Positions 37,295 through 46,629 are shown, counted from the stretch's first letter. The stretch is 64,000 nt of DNA from Gluconacetobacter azotocaptans (GCF_014174355.1 NZ_JABEQF010000006.1:248001-312000), one strand, 5' to 3'. The notes: generated from the sequence alone by a model not told the origin. Made by a program: numbers and translations.

Positions 37295-39700
37295 ATGACG
37301 GACTCTTCGGAATCCCTGCGATGGTTCGAAGATGTCGGACTTGGGGATGTTCCCCTGGTGGGCGGCAAGAATGCCTCGCTGGGCGAGATGTACCGGGGGC
37401 TGGCGGCGCAGGGTATCCTGGTGCCCAACGGGTTCGTTCTGACGGCGCGCGCCTATCGCGACGCGCTGGACGCGGCAGACGCTTGGCCGGCCCTGCATGC
37501 CCTGCTGGACCCTCTGGACCCGACCGACATCGCCCTGCTGGCGCGGCAGGCGGCCCGGGCGCGCGACCTGGTTTATGCCGCCACCGGCACCGGGACGCTG
37601 CACCGGCTTGTCGGCGATGCCTATCGTCTTCTCGAAGCGCAATATGGTCCGGATGTCGCGGTCGCGGTCCGCAGTTCCGCGACGGCGGAGGATCTTCCCA
37701 CGGCCAGCTTCGCGGGCCAGCACGAGTCCTACCTGAATGTCAGCGGGATCGAGGCGATCTTCGAGGCATGCCGCCACTGCTTTGCCTCGCTCTTCACAGA
37801 CCGGGCCATCGTATATCGCGCCGATAACGGCTTCGACCATTTCAAGGTCAGCCTGTCCGTCGGGGTCATGAAGCTGGTTCATGCCGATCGCGCGTCCAGC
37901 GGCGTCATCTTTACCCTGGATACCGAATCCGGCTTCCGCGACGTCGTCCTGATTACCGGGGCCTACGGGCTGGGCGAAAACATCGTCCAGGGCACCATCG
38001 ATCCGGACGAATTCTATGTCCACAAGCCGACCTTTCGCCAGGGACACCGTACCGTGCTGCGGCATGTCCTGGGACGGAAGCAGCTGACGATGGGCCTGGA
38101 GCCGGGTCCCGGCGGATCGCGCGTCCGCAACGCGCCGACCCCGCCGGACCGGCAGAAGCACTTCTGCATCAGCGATGCCGAAGCCCTGTGCCTGGCCGAC
38201 CAGGCGCTGCTGATCGAGGATCATTATTCGCGACAGGCCGGCCACCCGGTGCCGATGGACATCGAGTGGGCCAAGGATGCCGATGACGGCCGGCTCTATA
38301 TCGTTCAGGCGCGACCCGAGACCGTGGCCTCGCGCAGGGGCGCGGCCATGCTGGAAACCTATACCCTGACGGGGGACGGGGCCGTGCTGGCGCGCGGCCG
38401 GGCCGTGGGCGAGAAGATCGGGGGCGGTCCGGTCCGCGTGATTTCCACCCGGGACGAACTTGAATCCTTCCAGCCCGGCGACGTCCTGGTCGCGCCTTCG
38501 ACCAATCCCGACTGGGAGGCGGTCATGAAGACCGCGGCCGCCATCGTGACCGATCACGGCGGCCGTACCTGCCATGCCGCCATCATCGCGCGCGAACTGG
38601 GGGTTCCGGCGGTCGTCGGGACCGGCGACGCGACGCGGGTCCTGCGGTCGGGACAGCGCGTCACAGTTTCGTGCGCGGGGGGCGAGAGCGGGGCGATTTA
38701 CGAGGGCGAGATCCCCTTCACGCTCACCCGCACCGACGTCGGCAGCCTGCCGCGCCCGCGCACGCCCGTCATGGTCAATCTGGGCAATCCGGAACTGGCG
38801 TTCAGGACGGCGATGATGCCCTGCGCGGGAGTGGGGCTGGCGCGCATGGAGTTCATCATCAGCGAATCCATCGGCATCCATCCGATGGCGCTGGCGCACC
38901 CCGAACGCCTGGCGCCCGACGACCGGCGGCGGGTGGCCGAACGCACGGCGGAGAGCCCGTCGCCTGGAGACTATTTCATCCGCGCCCTGTCGGAGGGGAT
39001 CGGCACGATTGCCGCCGCCTTCCATCCCAGGCCGGTCATCGTGCGGCTGTCGGATTTCAAGACCAACGAATATGCGGCCCTGATCGGCGGCGCGACGTTC
39101 GAGCCGCACGAGGAGAACCCCATGATCGGCTTTCGCGGCGCGTCGCGCTATGCCCACCCGGCCTATGCCGACGGCTTCGCGCTGGAATGCGCGGCGCTGT
39201 CGCGGGTGCGGGGGGAGATGGGGCTGACCAACCTGATCGTCATGGTGCCGTTCTGCCGCCGGGTGGTGGAAGCCGAACGCGTGCTGGCCGCGATGGGCCG
39301 GAACGGCCTGGCGCGCGGCAAGGACGGGCTGGAGATCTACATGATGTGCGAAATCCCCAACAACGTCATCCAGATCGATTCCTTTGCCGCGGAATTCGAC
39401 GGATTTTCGATCGGATCGAATGATCTGACCCAGCTTACGCTGGGTGTGGACCGCGATTCCGAAATCGTCGCGTTCGATTTCGATGAAGGCGATCCGGGCA
39501 TGCGCGAAATGCTGCGCCTGGCCGTGACCGGCGCCCGGCGCAACGAACGCAAGATCGGGATCTGTGGCGAGGCCCCGGCGAACGATCCGGATATCGCCCG
39601 CTTCCTGGTCGCGATCGGCATCGATTCGATCAGCGTCAATCCGTCCAGCCTGCTTCGCACCATGGATGTCGTCCGCCAGGCCGAGGACGCCATGGCCTGA
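37295..39700 (+). CDS. ppsA: Phosphoenolpyruvate synthase
   Basis: Converts pyruvate, ATP and water to PEP, AMP and phosphate. The 801-residue protein is close to the usual 790-800 residues. The ATP-grasp part has VRSSATAEDLPTASFAGQHE and GLGENIVQG, the phospho-histidine is in DHGGRTCHAAIIAREL (about residue 427), and the C-terminal PEP domain has SIGSNDLTQLTLGVDRDS and the catalytic cysteine in IGICGEAP about 40 residues from the end. An overlapping GTG at 37292 could be used. It starts a group with pfkB and prs, a gluconeogenic and pentose-phosphate type set. Confidence 0.93.
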   Translation: MTDSSESLRWFEDVGLGDVPLVGGKNASLGEMYRGLAAQGILVPNGFVLTARAYRDALDAADAWPALHALLDPLDPTDIALLARQAARARDLVYAATGTGTLHRLVGDAYRLLEAQYGPDVAVAVRSSATAEDLPTASFAGQHESYLNVSGIEAIFEACRHCFASLFTDRAIVYRADNGFDHFKVSLSVGVMKLVHADRASSGVIFTLDTESGFRDVVLITGAYGLGENIVQGTIDPDEFYVHKPTFRQGHRTVLRHVLGRKQLTMGLEPGPGGSRVRNAPTPPDRQKHFCISDAEALCLADQALLIEDHYSRQAGHPVPMDIEWAKDADDGRLYIVQARPETVASRRGAAMLETYTLTGDGAVLARGRAVGEKIGGGPVRVISTRDELESFQPGDVLVAPSTNPDWEAVMKTAAAIVTDHGGRTCHAAIIARELGVPAVVGTGDATRVLRSGQRVTVSCAGGESGAIYEGEIPFTLTRTDVGSLPRPRTPVMVNLGNPELAFRTAMMPCAGVGLARMEFIISESIGIHPMALAHPERLAPDDRRRVAERTAESPSPGDYFIRALSEGIGTIAAAFHPRPVIVRLSDFKTNEYAALIGGATFEPHEENPMIGFRGASRYAHPAYADGFALECAALSRVRGEMGLTNLIVMVPFCRRVVEAERVLAAMGRNGLARGKDGLEIYMMCEIPNNVIQIDSFAAEFDGFSIGSNDLTQLTLGVDRDSEIVAFDFDEGDPGMREMLRLAVTGARRNERKIGICGEAPANDPDIARFLVAIGIDSISVNPSSLLRTMDVVRQAEDAMA

Positions 39701-39736
39701 AGGGCGCGCATCGCCCCCTGCGCGGGATCACCTGAC

Positions 39737-40729
39737 ATGTCCCAGATTATTGCGACATTGACGCTCAACCCCGCCGTGGACGTCGCCTGCGTCGCGGCGG
39801 AGGTGCGCCCGACGCAGAAGATCCGCACGGCGGACGAGCGGCTGGACCCCGGCGGCGGGGGGATCAACGTCGCCCGCGTCATCCATGAGCTGGGCGGCCA
39901 GACCCTGGCCGTGATCATGACCGGCGGCGTGACCGGGCGCCTGGTCGAGGAACTGCTCGACCAGGCCGGCGTGCCCTGGAAGAGCCTGCCGATCGGGGGG
40001 CGGACCCGCATCTGCCTGAACGTGCAGGAGCGCGCGAGCCATCTGGAATACCGTTTCGTGTCCGAGGGCCCCCTGATCGACGAGGCCGAATGGCGGAACA
40101 GCCTGGCGATCCTGGAGACCCTTGATGCCGGCTGGGTCGTTGCAAGCGGCAGCCTGCCGCGCGGGGTGCCCGACGATTTCTATGCGCGGGCGGCCGCCGT
40201 GGGGGCGCGGCGGGGCTGGCGCCTTGCCGTCGATACATCCGGCGCGGCCCTGCGCGCGGTCGTCGGCCAGGGGGTGGACCTGCTGAAACTCAGCCATGGG
40301 GAATTCGAGTCCCTGGTCGGCCATCCGGTCCAGGGACAGGATGCCCTGGCGACGGAGATCGGGCGGGTGCTGCGTGCCGGCGCGGCCCGGATGATCGCCG
40401 TCAGCCTCGGGCCGGACGGGGCATGGCTGGGATCCGCCGCCGGCCTGACGTACCTGGCCGCCCCGCCGGTGCAGGTGCGCGGCGCCGTCGGCGCGGGCGA
40501 CAGTTTCATGGCGGGCCTGGTGCTGGGCCTGACACGCGGCATGCCCCCCGACGAGGCGCTGGCCCTGGCCGTCGCCGCCGGGTCCGCCAGCGTCGAATTC
40601 TATGGCACGGCCCAGGCCCGGCGCGATACGGTCGAGACCCTGTTCCGGCAGATCAGGGCGAGCGCTCCGCCCAATGCAAAGGGATCGAACGGTGGAACCA
40701 CCGCAGGCACGACCCGGCCGGCAGGCTGA
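39737..40729 (+). CDS. pfkB: PfkB-family sugar kinase (1-phosphofructokinase/Pfk-2 type)
   Basis: Kinase (330 residues) of the PfkB/ribokinase fold, group of 1-phosphofructokinase and the minor 6-phosphofructokinase. The motif GGGGINVARVIHELGG near residue 37 and the catalytic VRGAVGAGDSFMAGLVLG near residue 252 are complete, including the catalytic aspartate in AGDS. The start LTLNPAVDVAC is typical of this subgroup. The choice between fructose 1-phosphate and fructose 6-phosphate cannot be made from sequence alone. It follows ppsA by 36 bp and overlaps the PRPP synthase gene. Confidence 0.87.
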   Translation: MSQIIATLTLNPAVDVACVAAEVRPTQKIRTADERLDPGGGGINVARVIHELGGQTLAVIMTGGVTGRLVEELLDQAGVPWKSLPIGGRTRICLNVQERASHLEYRFVSEGPLIDEAEWRNSLAILETLDAGWVVASGSLPRGVPDDFYARAAAVGARRGWRLAVDTSGAALRAVVGQGVDLLKLSHGEFESLVGHPVQGQDALATEIGRVLRAGAARMIAVSLGPDGAWLGSAAGLTYLAAPPVQVRGAVGAGDSFMAGLVLGLTRGMPPDEALALAVAAGSASVEFYGTAQARRDTVETLFRQIRASAPPNAKGSNGGTTAGTTRPAG

Positions 40730-41723
40730 CCCCCTGGCGGACGCCGCCATTCGCCTGTTCGCCCTAGCCGGCACCGACGCGCTGGGGCACGGGGTTGCCC
40801 GGCACCTGGGCCTGACGCTGAGCCGGCACGAGGAACGCGATTTCGAGGACGGCGAACACAAGACCCGCGCGCTGGACCCGGTGTGCGGCGCGGATGTCTA
40901 TCTGCTGCACAGTCTGCATGGCGATGCGGCGGGCAGCGCCAATGACCGGCTGTGCCGGCTGCTGTTCTTTATCGGCGCCTGCAAGGATGCGGGGGCCGCG
41001 CGCGTGACCGCCATCGCGCCCTATCTGTGCTATGGGCGCAAGGACCGGCGGACGAAGCCGAACGACCCGGTGACGACGCGCTATGTCGCCACGTTGTTCG
41101 AAGCCGTCGGAACCGACCGTCTGGTCACGATGGACGTGCATGACGAGGCGGCGTTCGAAAACGCCTTCCGCCGGCGGACGGTGGCGCTGACGGCCGTCCC
41201 CCTGCTGGTGACGTCCATCCGCAGCCTGACCGCCGACGCCGGGCGTCTGTGCGTCGTTTCGCCGGACCTTGGCGGGGGCAAGCGGGCCGAACGCCTGCGC
41301 GGGGCGCTGGAGGAAGCGACCGGACGCCCTGTCGGCACGGCCTTCGCCGAGAAGCACCGCAGCGGCGGGCAGGTCTCCGGCGACCTGTTCGTGGGGGATG
41401 TGGCGGGCGCGACCTGCATCGTCATCGACGATATGGTCAGCACCGGCGGAACGCTTGCCCGCGCGGCCCGCGCCGCGCGCGGCGGCGGGGCGCGGCAGGT
41501 GGTGGCCTGCGTCACCCATGGTCTGTTCTCGGCCGGCGCGGAGACCGTCCTGGCCGAACCGGCCATCGACCGTATCCTGATGACAGACACGGTCCCGCCC
41601 GTCCGGTTGCCGGACGGGCCGGCCCGACGCAAGCTGGAGGTCGTGTCCGCCGCGCCGCTGTTTGCCGAAGCCATTCGCAGGCTGCACCGCGACCTGCCGC
41701 TGTCGGACCTGTTCGTATTCTGA
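40692..41723 (+). CDS. prs: Divergent ribose-phosphate pyrophosphokinase
   Basis: Would make PRPP from ribose 5-phosphate and ATP. The protein (about 343 residues) has the PRPP-binding loop VIDDMVSTGGTLARAA near residue 240 and the PRPP-synthase segment PYLCYGRKDRRTKPNDPVTT near residue 105. The usual DxHxxQxQGFF site is replaced by MDVHDEAAFENAF, and the C-terminal part differs from housekeeping synthases. It may be a second, specialised copy. The GTG at 40692 (AAGGG upstream) is my choice; an ATG at 40674 is possible. It overlaps pfkB by 38 bp, so the two genes are coupled. Confidence 0.78.
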   Translation: MEPPQARPGRQADPLADAAIRLFALAGTDALGHGVARHLGLTLSRHEERDFEDGEHKTRALDPVCGADVYLLHSLHGDAAGSANDRLCRLLFFIGACKDAGAARVTAIAPYLCYGRKDRRTKPNDPVTTRYVATLFEAVGTDRLVTMDVHDEAAFENAFRRRTVALTAVPLLVTSIRSLTADAGRLCVVSPDLGGGKRAERLRGALEEATGRPVGTAFAEKHRSGGQVSGDLFVGDVAGATCIVIDDMVSTGGTLARAARAARGGGARQVVACVTHGLFSAGAETVLAEPAIDRILMTDTVPPVRLPDGPARRKLEVVSAAPLFAEAIRRLHRDLPLSDLFVF

Positions 41724-41725
41724 GA

Positions 41726-42793
41726 TCAGGGGGCGGGCAGGGCGGCATTTTCAAGCCGGTCTAGCTTCAGCGCGTCGAACAGGGCCAGACGCAGGTACGC
41801 GCGCGCCTGGCGCGGCCATTTTTCAGGCGTGCGCGGCCGGGTGTCGCACAGGTGCATGATCGCCAGCCGGGCCCGCAGCATGGCGCGATAGCTGCGATAG
41901 AACAGCGGCAACCCGCCGACATGTCGCCCATGCAGGGCGGACCGCAGATGCCGGCCGATCCTCTCGCCCGCCCAGGCCGCGCCCAGGCGCGTGCATTCGA
42001 GCTGCAGGAAGGCGATTTCGTCCAGCGGATCGAGCGCCCGCAGGGCCGGGTCGAATTCCAGGCGATCGATGATGCTCACGCGCCCGTCCAGCCAGATATG
42101 TTCCGGGCGCAGGTCCCCGTGCGCGTCGACGATGCGGCCGGCCCGCGCGCGCGCCAGGATCACCCCGAACCGCCGGTTCAGAAAGCGTGTCTGGATCCCA
42201 TCCACACGCGCCACCATTCCGCGCGGCAGATGGAAGCGGAGGTCCTGCAACACACGCCGGTTGCGTGACAGCGCCTTCCGCCACGACATCCGCAAGGCGT
42301 CCGCGGATCCCCGGACCGAAAGCGGGGACGCATGCGCGTAGAAGGACGCCAGGACGGCGGCCAGCCGGTCGAGCTGCGACGGCTGCACCGCGTGCGCCGA
42401 CAATGCCGACTGGAGAAAGCCGCCGTCGTCGAGGCGCCGCATGACGACCAGCCAGTCGACGACCCGCCCCGCCCCCCCGATGGCAAGGCCCGATGCCCCC
42501 TCGACCAGAGGGACGACGCCCAGATAGACATCCGGCGCCAGCCGGCGGTTCAGGCGGTCTTCGGCACGGCAGGCGTCGGCCCGACGATCGAGGGTGGAGA
42601 AATCCAGATAGGGAAAGCGCACCGGCTTCTTGAGCTTGTAGACGCGCGGCCCGGCCAGGAACACCCAGGACATATGCGTCTCGCGCGCGACGACCGTCTC
42701 CGAGGCGCCAGCATAGCTTTGCGGCCGGGACAGAAACCGGACCTTGCGCTCCAAGGAGACAGGCGCCCGCATGTCCAAGGCGTCGTGCGCCAT
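41726..42793 (-). CDS. Aminoglycoside-phosphotransferase-like protein (COG2187 type)
   Basis: A 355-residue kinase-like protein. The N-terminal part has the family-typical ETHMSWVFLAGPRVYKLKKP (near residue 45), and the kinase catalytic loop is seen in DAHGDLRPEHIWLDG, with IIDRLEFDP as the metal-binding segment. Related proteins are often fused to a P-loop kinase domain; this one stands alone. The start is uncertain: the open frame extends to 43054, but that part is proline-rich and not like the family, so I used the ATG at 42793. It is convergent to prs with a 2-bp gap. Confidence 0.7.
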   Translation of the reverse strand: MAHDALDMRAPVSLERKVRFLSRPQSYAGASETVVARETHMSWVFLAGPRVYKLKKPVRFPYLDFSTLDRRADACRAEDRLNRRLAPDVYLGVVPLVEGASGLAIGGAGRVVDWLVVMRRLDDGGFLQSALSAHAVQPSQLDRLAAVLASFYAHASPLSVRGSADALRMSWRKALSRNRRVLQDLRFHLPRGMVARVDGIQTRFLNRRFGVILARARAGRIVDAHGDLRPEHIWLDGRVSIIDRLEFDPALRALDPLDEIAFLQLECTRLGAAWAGERIGRHLRSALHGRHVGGLPLFYRSYRAMLRARLAIMHLCDTRPRTPEKWPRQARAYLRLALFDALKLDRLENAALPAP

Positions 42794-43243
42794 GGCGGCC
42801 GAGCGTGCCGGGGTGTGCCGGCTATCGGCCGATGCCGCCTTGCCCGGGCGTCCGCGCGGACCCGGGCTGCTGTTCCGTCCCGTCCCCTTCAGCCGGTTGC
42901 TCGGCGCCGGCAGGCGGGCGATCGGGGCCGGCGGGGTGTTCCTGTCCCGCGGGGGCATGCCCGGCCCCGCGGTCGCGCGTCGCGCGTGATGTTCTGCTGC
43001 CACTTGGTGTCGGCGGAGTTTTAAACGACATTCCACCCTCCCTTTTCCTAGCACATGGGGCGGAAAGCCGGGTCCGAAAGAAGGGTGCGGAAAAGTTCAT
43101 CGACGGCACGGATATATTTCGTGACTTTCTTGCTGTGGACTTGTTTTATGCAAAATCCGTCCCGCCATCACGTTCTCGCGCAGGCGATTGAAACGCCTGT
43201 CGGCATCCCCAGCTTCGACTGCCGTTCTGATGGGAGAGCGACG
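42794..43243. other. 450-bp gap between APH-like and small gene
   Basis: This stretch holds no gene that I can support. The first about 260 bases keep the reading frame of the APH-like gene open on the minus strand but with a low-complexity, proline- and arginine-rich translation. From about 43010 the sequence is richer in A and T and probably contains the divergent promoters of the APH-like gene and the small plus-strand gene. Confidence 0.3.
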
Positions 43244-43441
43244 ATGAAACCGTCTGTGAAACCGGTTCCGGAAGCGGCCATGGAATTGGTGGACCGTCAT
43301 GGTGACGAGGCCGTGCACGTGGCCCGCATGCACCGGGACGAGGCGCAGGAGGCCGACGACGCGGCGGGGACGGCATATTGGAATGCCATATTGGAAACGC
43401 TGCAATATCTTCTTGAGGAAGATCCCAGGCGCGTATCGTGA
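43244..43441 (+). CDS. Small hypothetical protein (65 residues)
   Basis: An acidic, helical 65-residue protein of unknown function, with a good ribosome-binding site (GGGAGAGCG before the ATG at 43244) and no signal peptide. The sequence AMELVDRHGDEAVHVARMHRDEAQ has regularly placed histidines and acidic residues, and the end AILETLQYLLEEDP is a helix. I do not recognise a family. The frame is open for 63 codons upstream but that stretch has no gene-like composition. Confidence 0.55.
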   Translation: MKPSVKPVPEAAMELVDRHGDEAVHVARMHRDEAQEADDAAGTAYWNAILETLQYLLEEDPRRVS

Positions 43442-43478
43442 GCCGCCTCCCGACACAGGGCAATCCCGTGATCGGGGC

Positions 43479-44219
43479 TCAGACGATGCCGCCGTTGGCG
43501 CGCAGCGTCTGGCCGTTGATCCATGCGCCGTCGGGGCCGGCCAGGAAGGCGACGGCGGCCGCGATGTCCTCGGGCTGGCCCAGGCGTTCCAGCGGGGCGA
43601 GTTTCGACAGGCGCTCGATGAGTTCGGGTGATTTTCCGTTCAGGAACAGGTCGGTCGCGGTCGGGCCGGGGGCGATGGCGTTGACGGTGATGGCGCGACC
43701 GCGCAGTTCCCTGGCCAGGATGGGGGTCATCGCCTCGACGGCGGCCTTGGTGGCGGCATAGACGCCGTACCCCGGTTGCAGCAGGCCGACGACGCTGGAC
43801 GAGAAATTGATGATCCGTCCGCCGTCGCGCAGCCGCCCGGCGGCCTCGCGCAGCGTGTTGAACGTACCCTTCAGATTGACGGCGATCTGGCGGTCGAACG
43901 CGGCGTCGTCGGTGTCGGCGATGGGCGACAGCGTCATGATGCCGGCGTTGTTGACCAGCACGTCGACGCCGCCGAACGTGGCCTGCGCCGCATCGAACAG
44001 GCCGCGCACGGCCTGCGGGTCGCTGATATCGGCCCGGGCGGTGAGGGCGCGGCCGCCCTGGTCCTCGATGCCGCGCGTCAGGGCTTCCGCCGGGGCGGCA
44101 TCGCCGGAATAGTTGATGACGACGGTCAAGCCGTCCCGCGCCAGACGCACGGCGATGGCCGCGCCGATGCCGCGCGACGCGCCGGTGACGAGGGCGACTT
44201 TCGGGGTGTGCTGGGTCAT
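43479..44219 (-). CDS. SDR oxidoreductase
   Basis: A 246-residue classical SDR, closest in pattern to 3-oxoacyl-reductase and glucose-dehydrogenase-like enzymes. The coenzyme motif TGASRGIG, VNNAGI and catalytic serine and YAATK are visible. The ATG at 44219 follows AGGAGACC; a longer frame to 44243 lacks such support. It is transcribed away from a LysR-type regulator that starts 115 bp upstream, a very common regulator/target pair. The substrate is unknown. Confidence 0.85.
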   Translation of the reverse strand: MTQHTPKVALVTGASRGIGAAIAVRLARDGLTVVINYSGDAAPAEALTRGIEDQGGRALTARADISDPQAVRGLFDAAQATFGGVDVLVNNAGIMTLSPIADTDDAAFDRQIAVNLKGTFNTLREAAGRLRDGGRIINFSSSVVGLLQPGYGVYAATKAAVEAMTPILARELRGRAITVNAIAPGPTATDLFLNGKSPELIERLSKLAPLERLGQPEDIAAAVAFLAGPDGAWINGQTLRANGGIV

Positions 44220-44333
44220 GGTCGGTCTCCTGTTTGGGGTCATCCGCCGGGGATGTAGGGACCATGAACCTTTTCCTGTTCCGGATAATCACTCATGATC
44301 CGGCATCACAATCCGGAAGATGCGAACAGACTG

Positions 44334-45242
44334 ATGGACCGATTTGACGCCATGCGGGTGTTCACGCGGGTGGTGGAGCGCCGCAGCTTCACACAGGCAG
44401 CCGGCGACCTCGGCCTGCCGCGCTCGACGGTGACGGACGCGGTCAAGCAGCTCGAGGCCCGGCTGGGCGTCCGGCTGCTGCAACGCACGACGCGCCATGT
44501 CAGCCCGACGCTGGATGGCGAGGCGTATCACCGCCGCTGTCTCGCGCTCATTGCCGACCTGGAGGACGCCGAGGCGGCGTTCAGCGGTGCGAAGCCGCGC
44601 GGCATGCTGCGGGTCGATGTGCACGGCACGCTGGCGCGTCATTTCGTGCTGCCGCGCCTGCCGGACTTCCTGGCCGCCTATCCCGAGATCGAACTGACCA
44701 TGAGCGAGGGCGACCGGCTGGTGGATCTGATCCGCGAGGGGATCGATTGCGTGCTGCGCGTGGGCGACCTTCAGAACAGCGACATGGTGGCGCGGCGGGT
44801 GGCGATGCTGGAGGAAGTGACCTGCGCGGCGCCATCCTATGTCGCGCGGTTCGGCATGCCGGGGGATATCGCGGCGCTGGACAGGCATTGCATGGTGGGG
44901 TTCCGGTCGTCGGCGACCGGCGGCCTGTTGCCGCTGGAATTCATGGTCGGGGGCATCCTGCGCCATGTCACCTTGCCCAGCCCCGTGACGGTGAACGGGG
45001 CCGAGAGTTTCGTCGCGTCGGCCAGACTGGGACTGGGGCTGATCCAGGTGCCGCGCTATCACGTCGCGCAGGATCTGGAGCAGGGGACGCTGGTGGTCGT
45101 CCTGCCCGATTGTCCGCCGTCGCCGACGCCGGTTTCGCTGCTTTACCCGCGCAACCGGCAGCTATCGCCCCGTGTGCGGGTATTTATCGACTGGCTTGCA
45201 AGGGTATTCGCGGCACAGTCCGGCGGACCTTGTTCTTTCTGA
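44334..45242 (+). CDS. LysR-family transcriptional regulator
   Basis: A 302-residue LysR-type regulator. The N-terminal winged helix-turn-helix is clear (MDRFDAMRVFTRVVERRSFT, then AAGDLGLPRSTVTDAVKQLE), and the rest is the effector-binding domain. The ATG at 44334 is the standard start for this family; an ATG at 44295 gives 13 additional residues. It is divergent to the SDR gene and probably controls it from the shared gap of 114 bp. Confidence 0.88.
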   Translation: MDRFDAMRVFTRVVERRSFTQAAGDLGLPRSTVTDAVKQLEARLGVRLLQRTTRHVSPTLDGEAYHRRCLALIADLEDAEAAFSGAKPRGMLRVDVHGTLARHFVLPRLPDFLAAYPEIELTMSEGDRLVDLIREGIDCVLRVGDLQNSDMVARRVAMLEEVTCAAPSYVARFGMPGDIAALDRHCMVGFRSSATGGLLPLEFMVGGILRHVTLPSPVTVNGAESFVASARLGLGLIQVPRYHVAQDLEQGTLVVVLPDCPPSPTPVSLLYPRNRQLSPRVRVFIDWLARVFAAQSGGPCSF

Positions 45243-45257
45243 GAACGGGGATCGGCG

Positions 45258-46088
45258 TTACGTGCCGATCCGCACCGGCGAGACCATGTCGCGCAGGCAG
45301 GCGATGATGGATCGGGAGGTTAGCTGGCCGCTGCGGGGGTTTTCCGGATTGGGGACGATGTCGATATGACAGGTGAAGCGCGCGACGGCGGATTCGACCG
45401 TGATGGTATGGATGTTGCGGTCCACCGCCGGGTCGGCGATCACCCGGATTTCGGTCTTGCGCGGCCCCAGCCCCGCCAGGGCCAGCGCCGCCGCGACGTT
45501 GGTGTTGGCAGGGAAGGCCAGGGCGGCTTCCTCGGCGGTGCCGCTGAAGATGGTCGTGGGCGCGCGCAGGGCGTGCACGTCGATGCCCTGCTGCGCCAGG
45601 TACGGTGCGCCGGCCAGGCTGGCGGGGGATTTGCGGGTTTCGATGGTGATCGACGCCACCGGGGCCTCGCACGCCGCGCGGACGGCATCCAGCCCCAGGA
45701 TCGCGCCGCTGGGGACGATGATCCGCCCGCCCGTGCGGCGCGCGACATCGACCAGATCCATATGCGACAGCAGCGCGCCCGCCGACGCCACCACCAGGGT
45801 TGCGCCACGTTCCAGCGTCGGCCGGGCGATGTCGGCGAAGGCGCGGGCCGGCAGCATCTCGACCACCACGTCGGTGTCCGACAAATCGGCCAGAGTGCCG
45901 ATGCGCGGCAGGGCGCGGAAACCCGCCAGGTTCTGACGGGCCTTTTCCCGGTCCGAGGCCGCCACCGCGACCAGTTCCAGCCCGTCGATCCCGGCATCGA
46001 GCTGCCGTGCGACCTGCTGGCCGATCGATCCCAGGCCCGCCAGCCCGATCCGAAGGGGCCTTTGTCGCATCGTTGCCCCGAAATGCAT
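45258..46088 (-). CDS. Aspartate dehydrogenase-like protein
   Basis: A 276-residue NAD(P)-dependent dehydrogenase of the NadX/L-aspartate dehydrogenase family. The coenzyme motif GLAGLGSIGQQVARQL (residues 14-29) and the conserved GAILGLDAVRAA near residue 127 are visible, as is the NTNVAAALALAGLG loop near residue 195. In some bacteria NadX supplies iminoaspartate for NAD synthesis; here nadA/nadC are not adjacent, so it may instead act in the nearby catabolic group. The start at 46088 follows AGGAAGG with good spacing. The gene lies downstream of the VOC gene with a palindromic repeat between. Confidence 0.75.
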   Translation of the reverse strand: MHFGATMRQRPLRIGLAGLGSIGQQVARQLDAGIDGLELVAVAASDREKARQNLAGFRALPRIGTLADLSDTDVVVEMLPARAFADIARPTLERGATLVVASAGALLSHMDLVDVARRTGGRIIVPSGAILGLDAVRAACEAPVASITIETRKSPASLAGAPYLAQQGIDVHALRAPTTIFSGTAEEAALAFPANTNVAAALALAGLGPRKTEIRVIADPAVDRNIHTITVESAVARFTCHIDIVPNPENPRSGQLTSRSIIACLRDMVSPVRIGT

Positions 46089-46114
46089 CCGATCGTCCTT
46101 CCTGTGTCAGGCTT

Positions 46115-46181
46115 CTCGGGCTCCGCCCGAGTCCGGCAAGGGCCGAGGCCCTTGCATCCCGTTCGTTTTATAAAGCCCTTG
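46115..46181. repeat. Palindromic intergenic repeat, copy C
   Basis: The block reads CTCGGGCTCCGCCCGAG (46115-46131), then CAAGGGCCGAGGCCCTTG (46137-46154), then GCATCCCGTTCGTTTTATAAAG. It matches the first half of copy A (17724-17790) almost base for base. Confidence 0.75.
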
Positions 46182-46194
46182 TCTTCGCCCCGGC

Positions 46195-46617
46195 CTACTG
46201 CTTGGCGAACAACAGCCCCATGTCACGGAGCGCCTTGAATTCCAGCGCGTTGCCTGCGGGGTCGAGGAAGAACATCGTCGCCTGTTCGCCCGGCAGGCCC
46301 TTGAAGCGGATCTGCGGTTCCATCACGAACGCCACCCCATGGCTGCGCAGGCGGTCCGCCAGGCTGGTCCAGCTTTCCATGTCCAGCACGACGCCGAAAT
46401 GCGGGATCGGCACGGCATGCCCGTCGACCGTGCCGGCGCAGTTCGAAGGGGGCTGGGGCGCGTGGGTCAGATGGGTGACGATCTGGTGGCCGAACAGGTC
46501 GAAATCGATCCAGCTTTCGGAACTGCGGCCTTCGGGGCACCCCATGACGGTGCCGTAGAACGTGCGGGCGGCATCGAGATCGTCGACCGGAAAGGCAAGA
46601 TGGAAGGGCGAGGGCAC
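46195..46617 (-). CDS. VOC-family protein (glyoxalase/dioxygenase fold)
   Basis: A 140-residue vicinal-oxygen-chelate protein. The pattern of two beta-alpha-beta-beta-beta modules is visible, with a first metal-type histidine in [18 protein letters not shown] and a C-terminal glutamate in [13 protein letters not shown]. The start is a GTG at 46617 with an AGGAGA site. The gene follows the molybdenum hydroxylase operon (70-bp gap) and may belong to that catabolic group; the reaction cannot be read from the sequence. Confidence 0.78.
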   Translation of the reverse strand: MPSPFHLAFPVDDLDAARTFYGTVMGCPEGRSSESWIDFDLFGHQIVTHLTHAPQPPSNCAGTVDGHAVPIPHFGVVLDMESWTSLADRLRSHGVAFVMEPQIRFKGLPGEQATMFFLDPAGNALEFKALRDMGLLFAKQ

Positions 46618-46629
46618 GTCACGTCTCCT

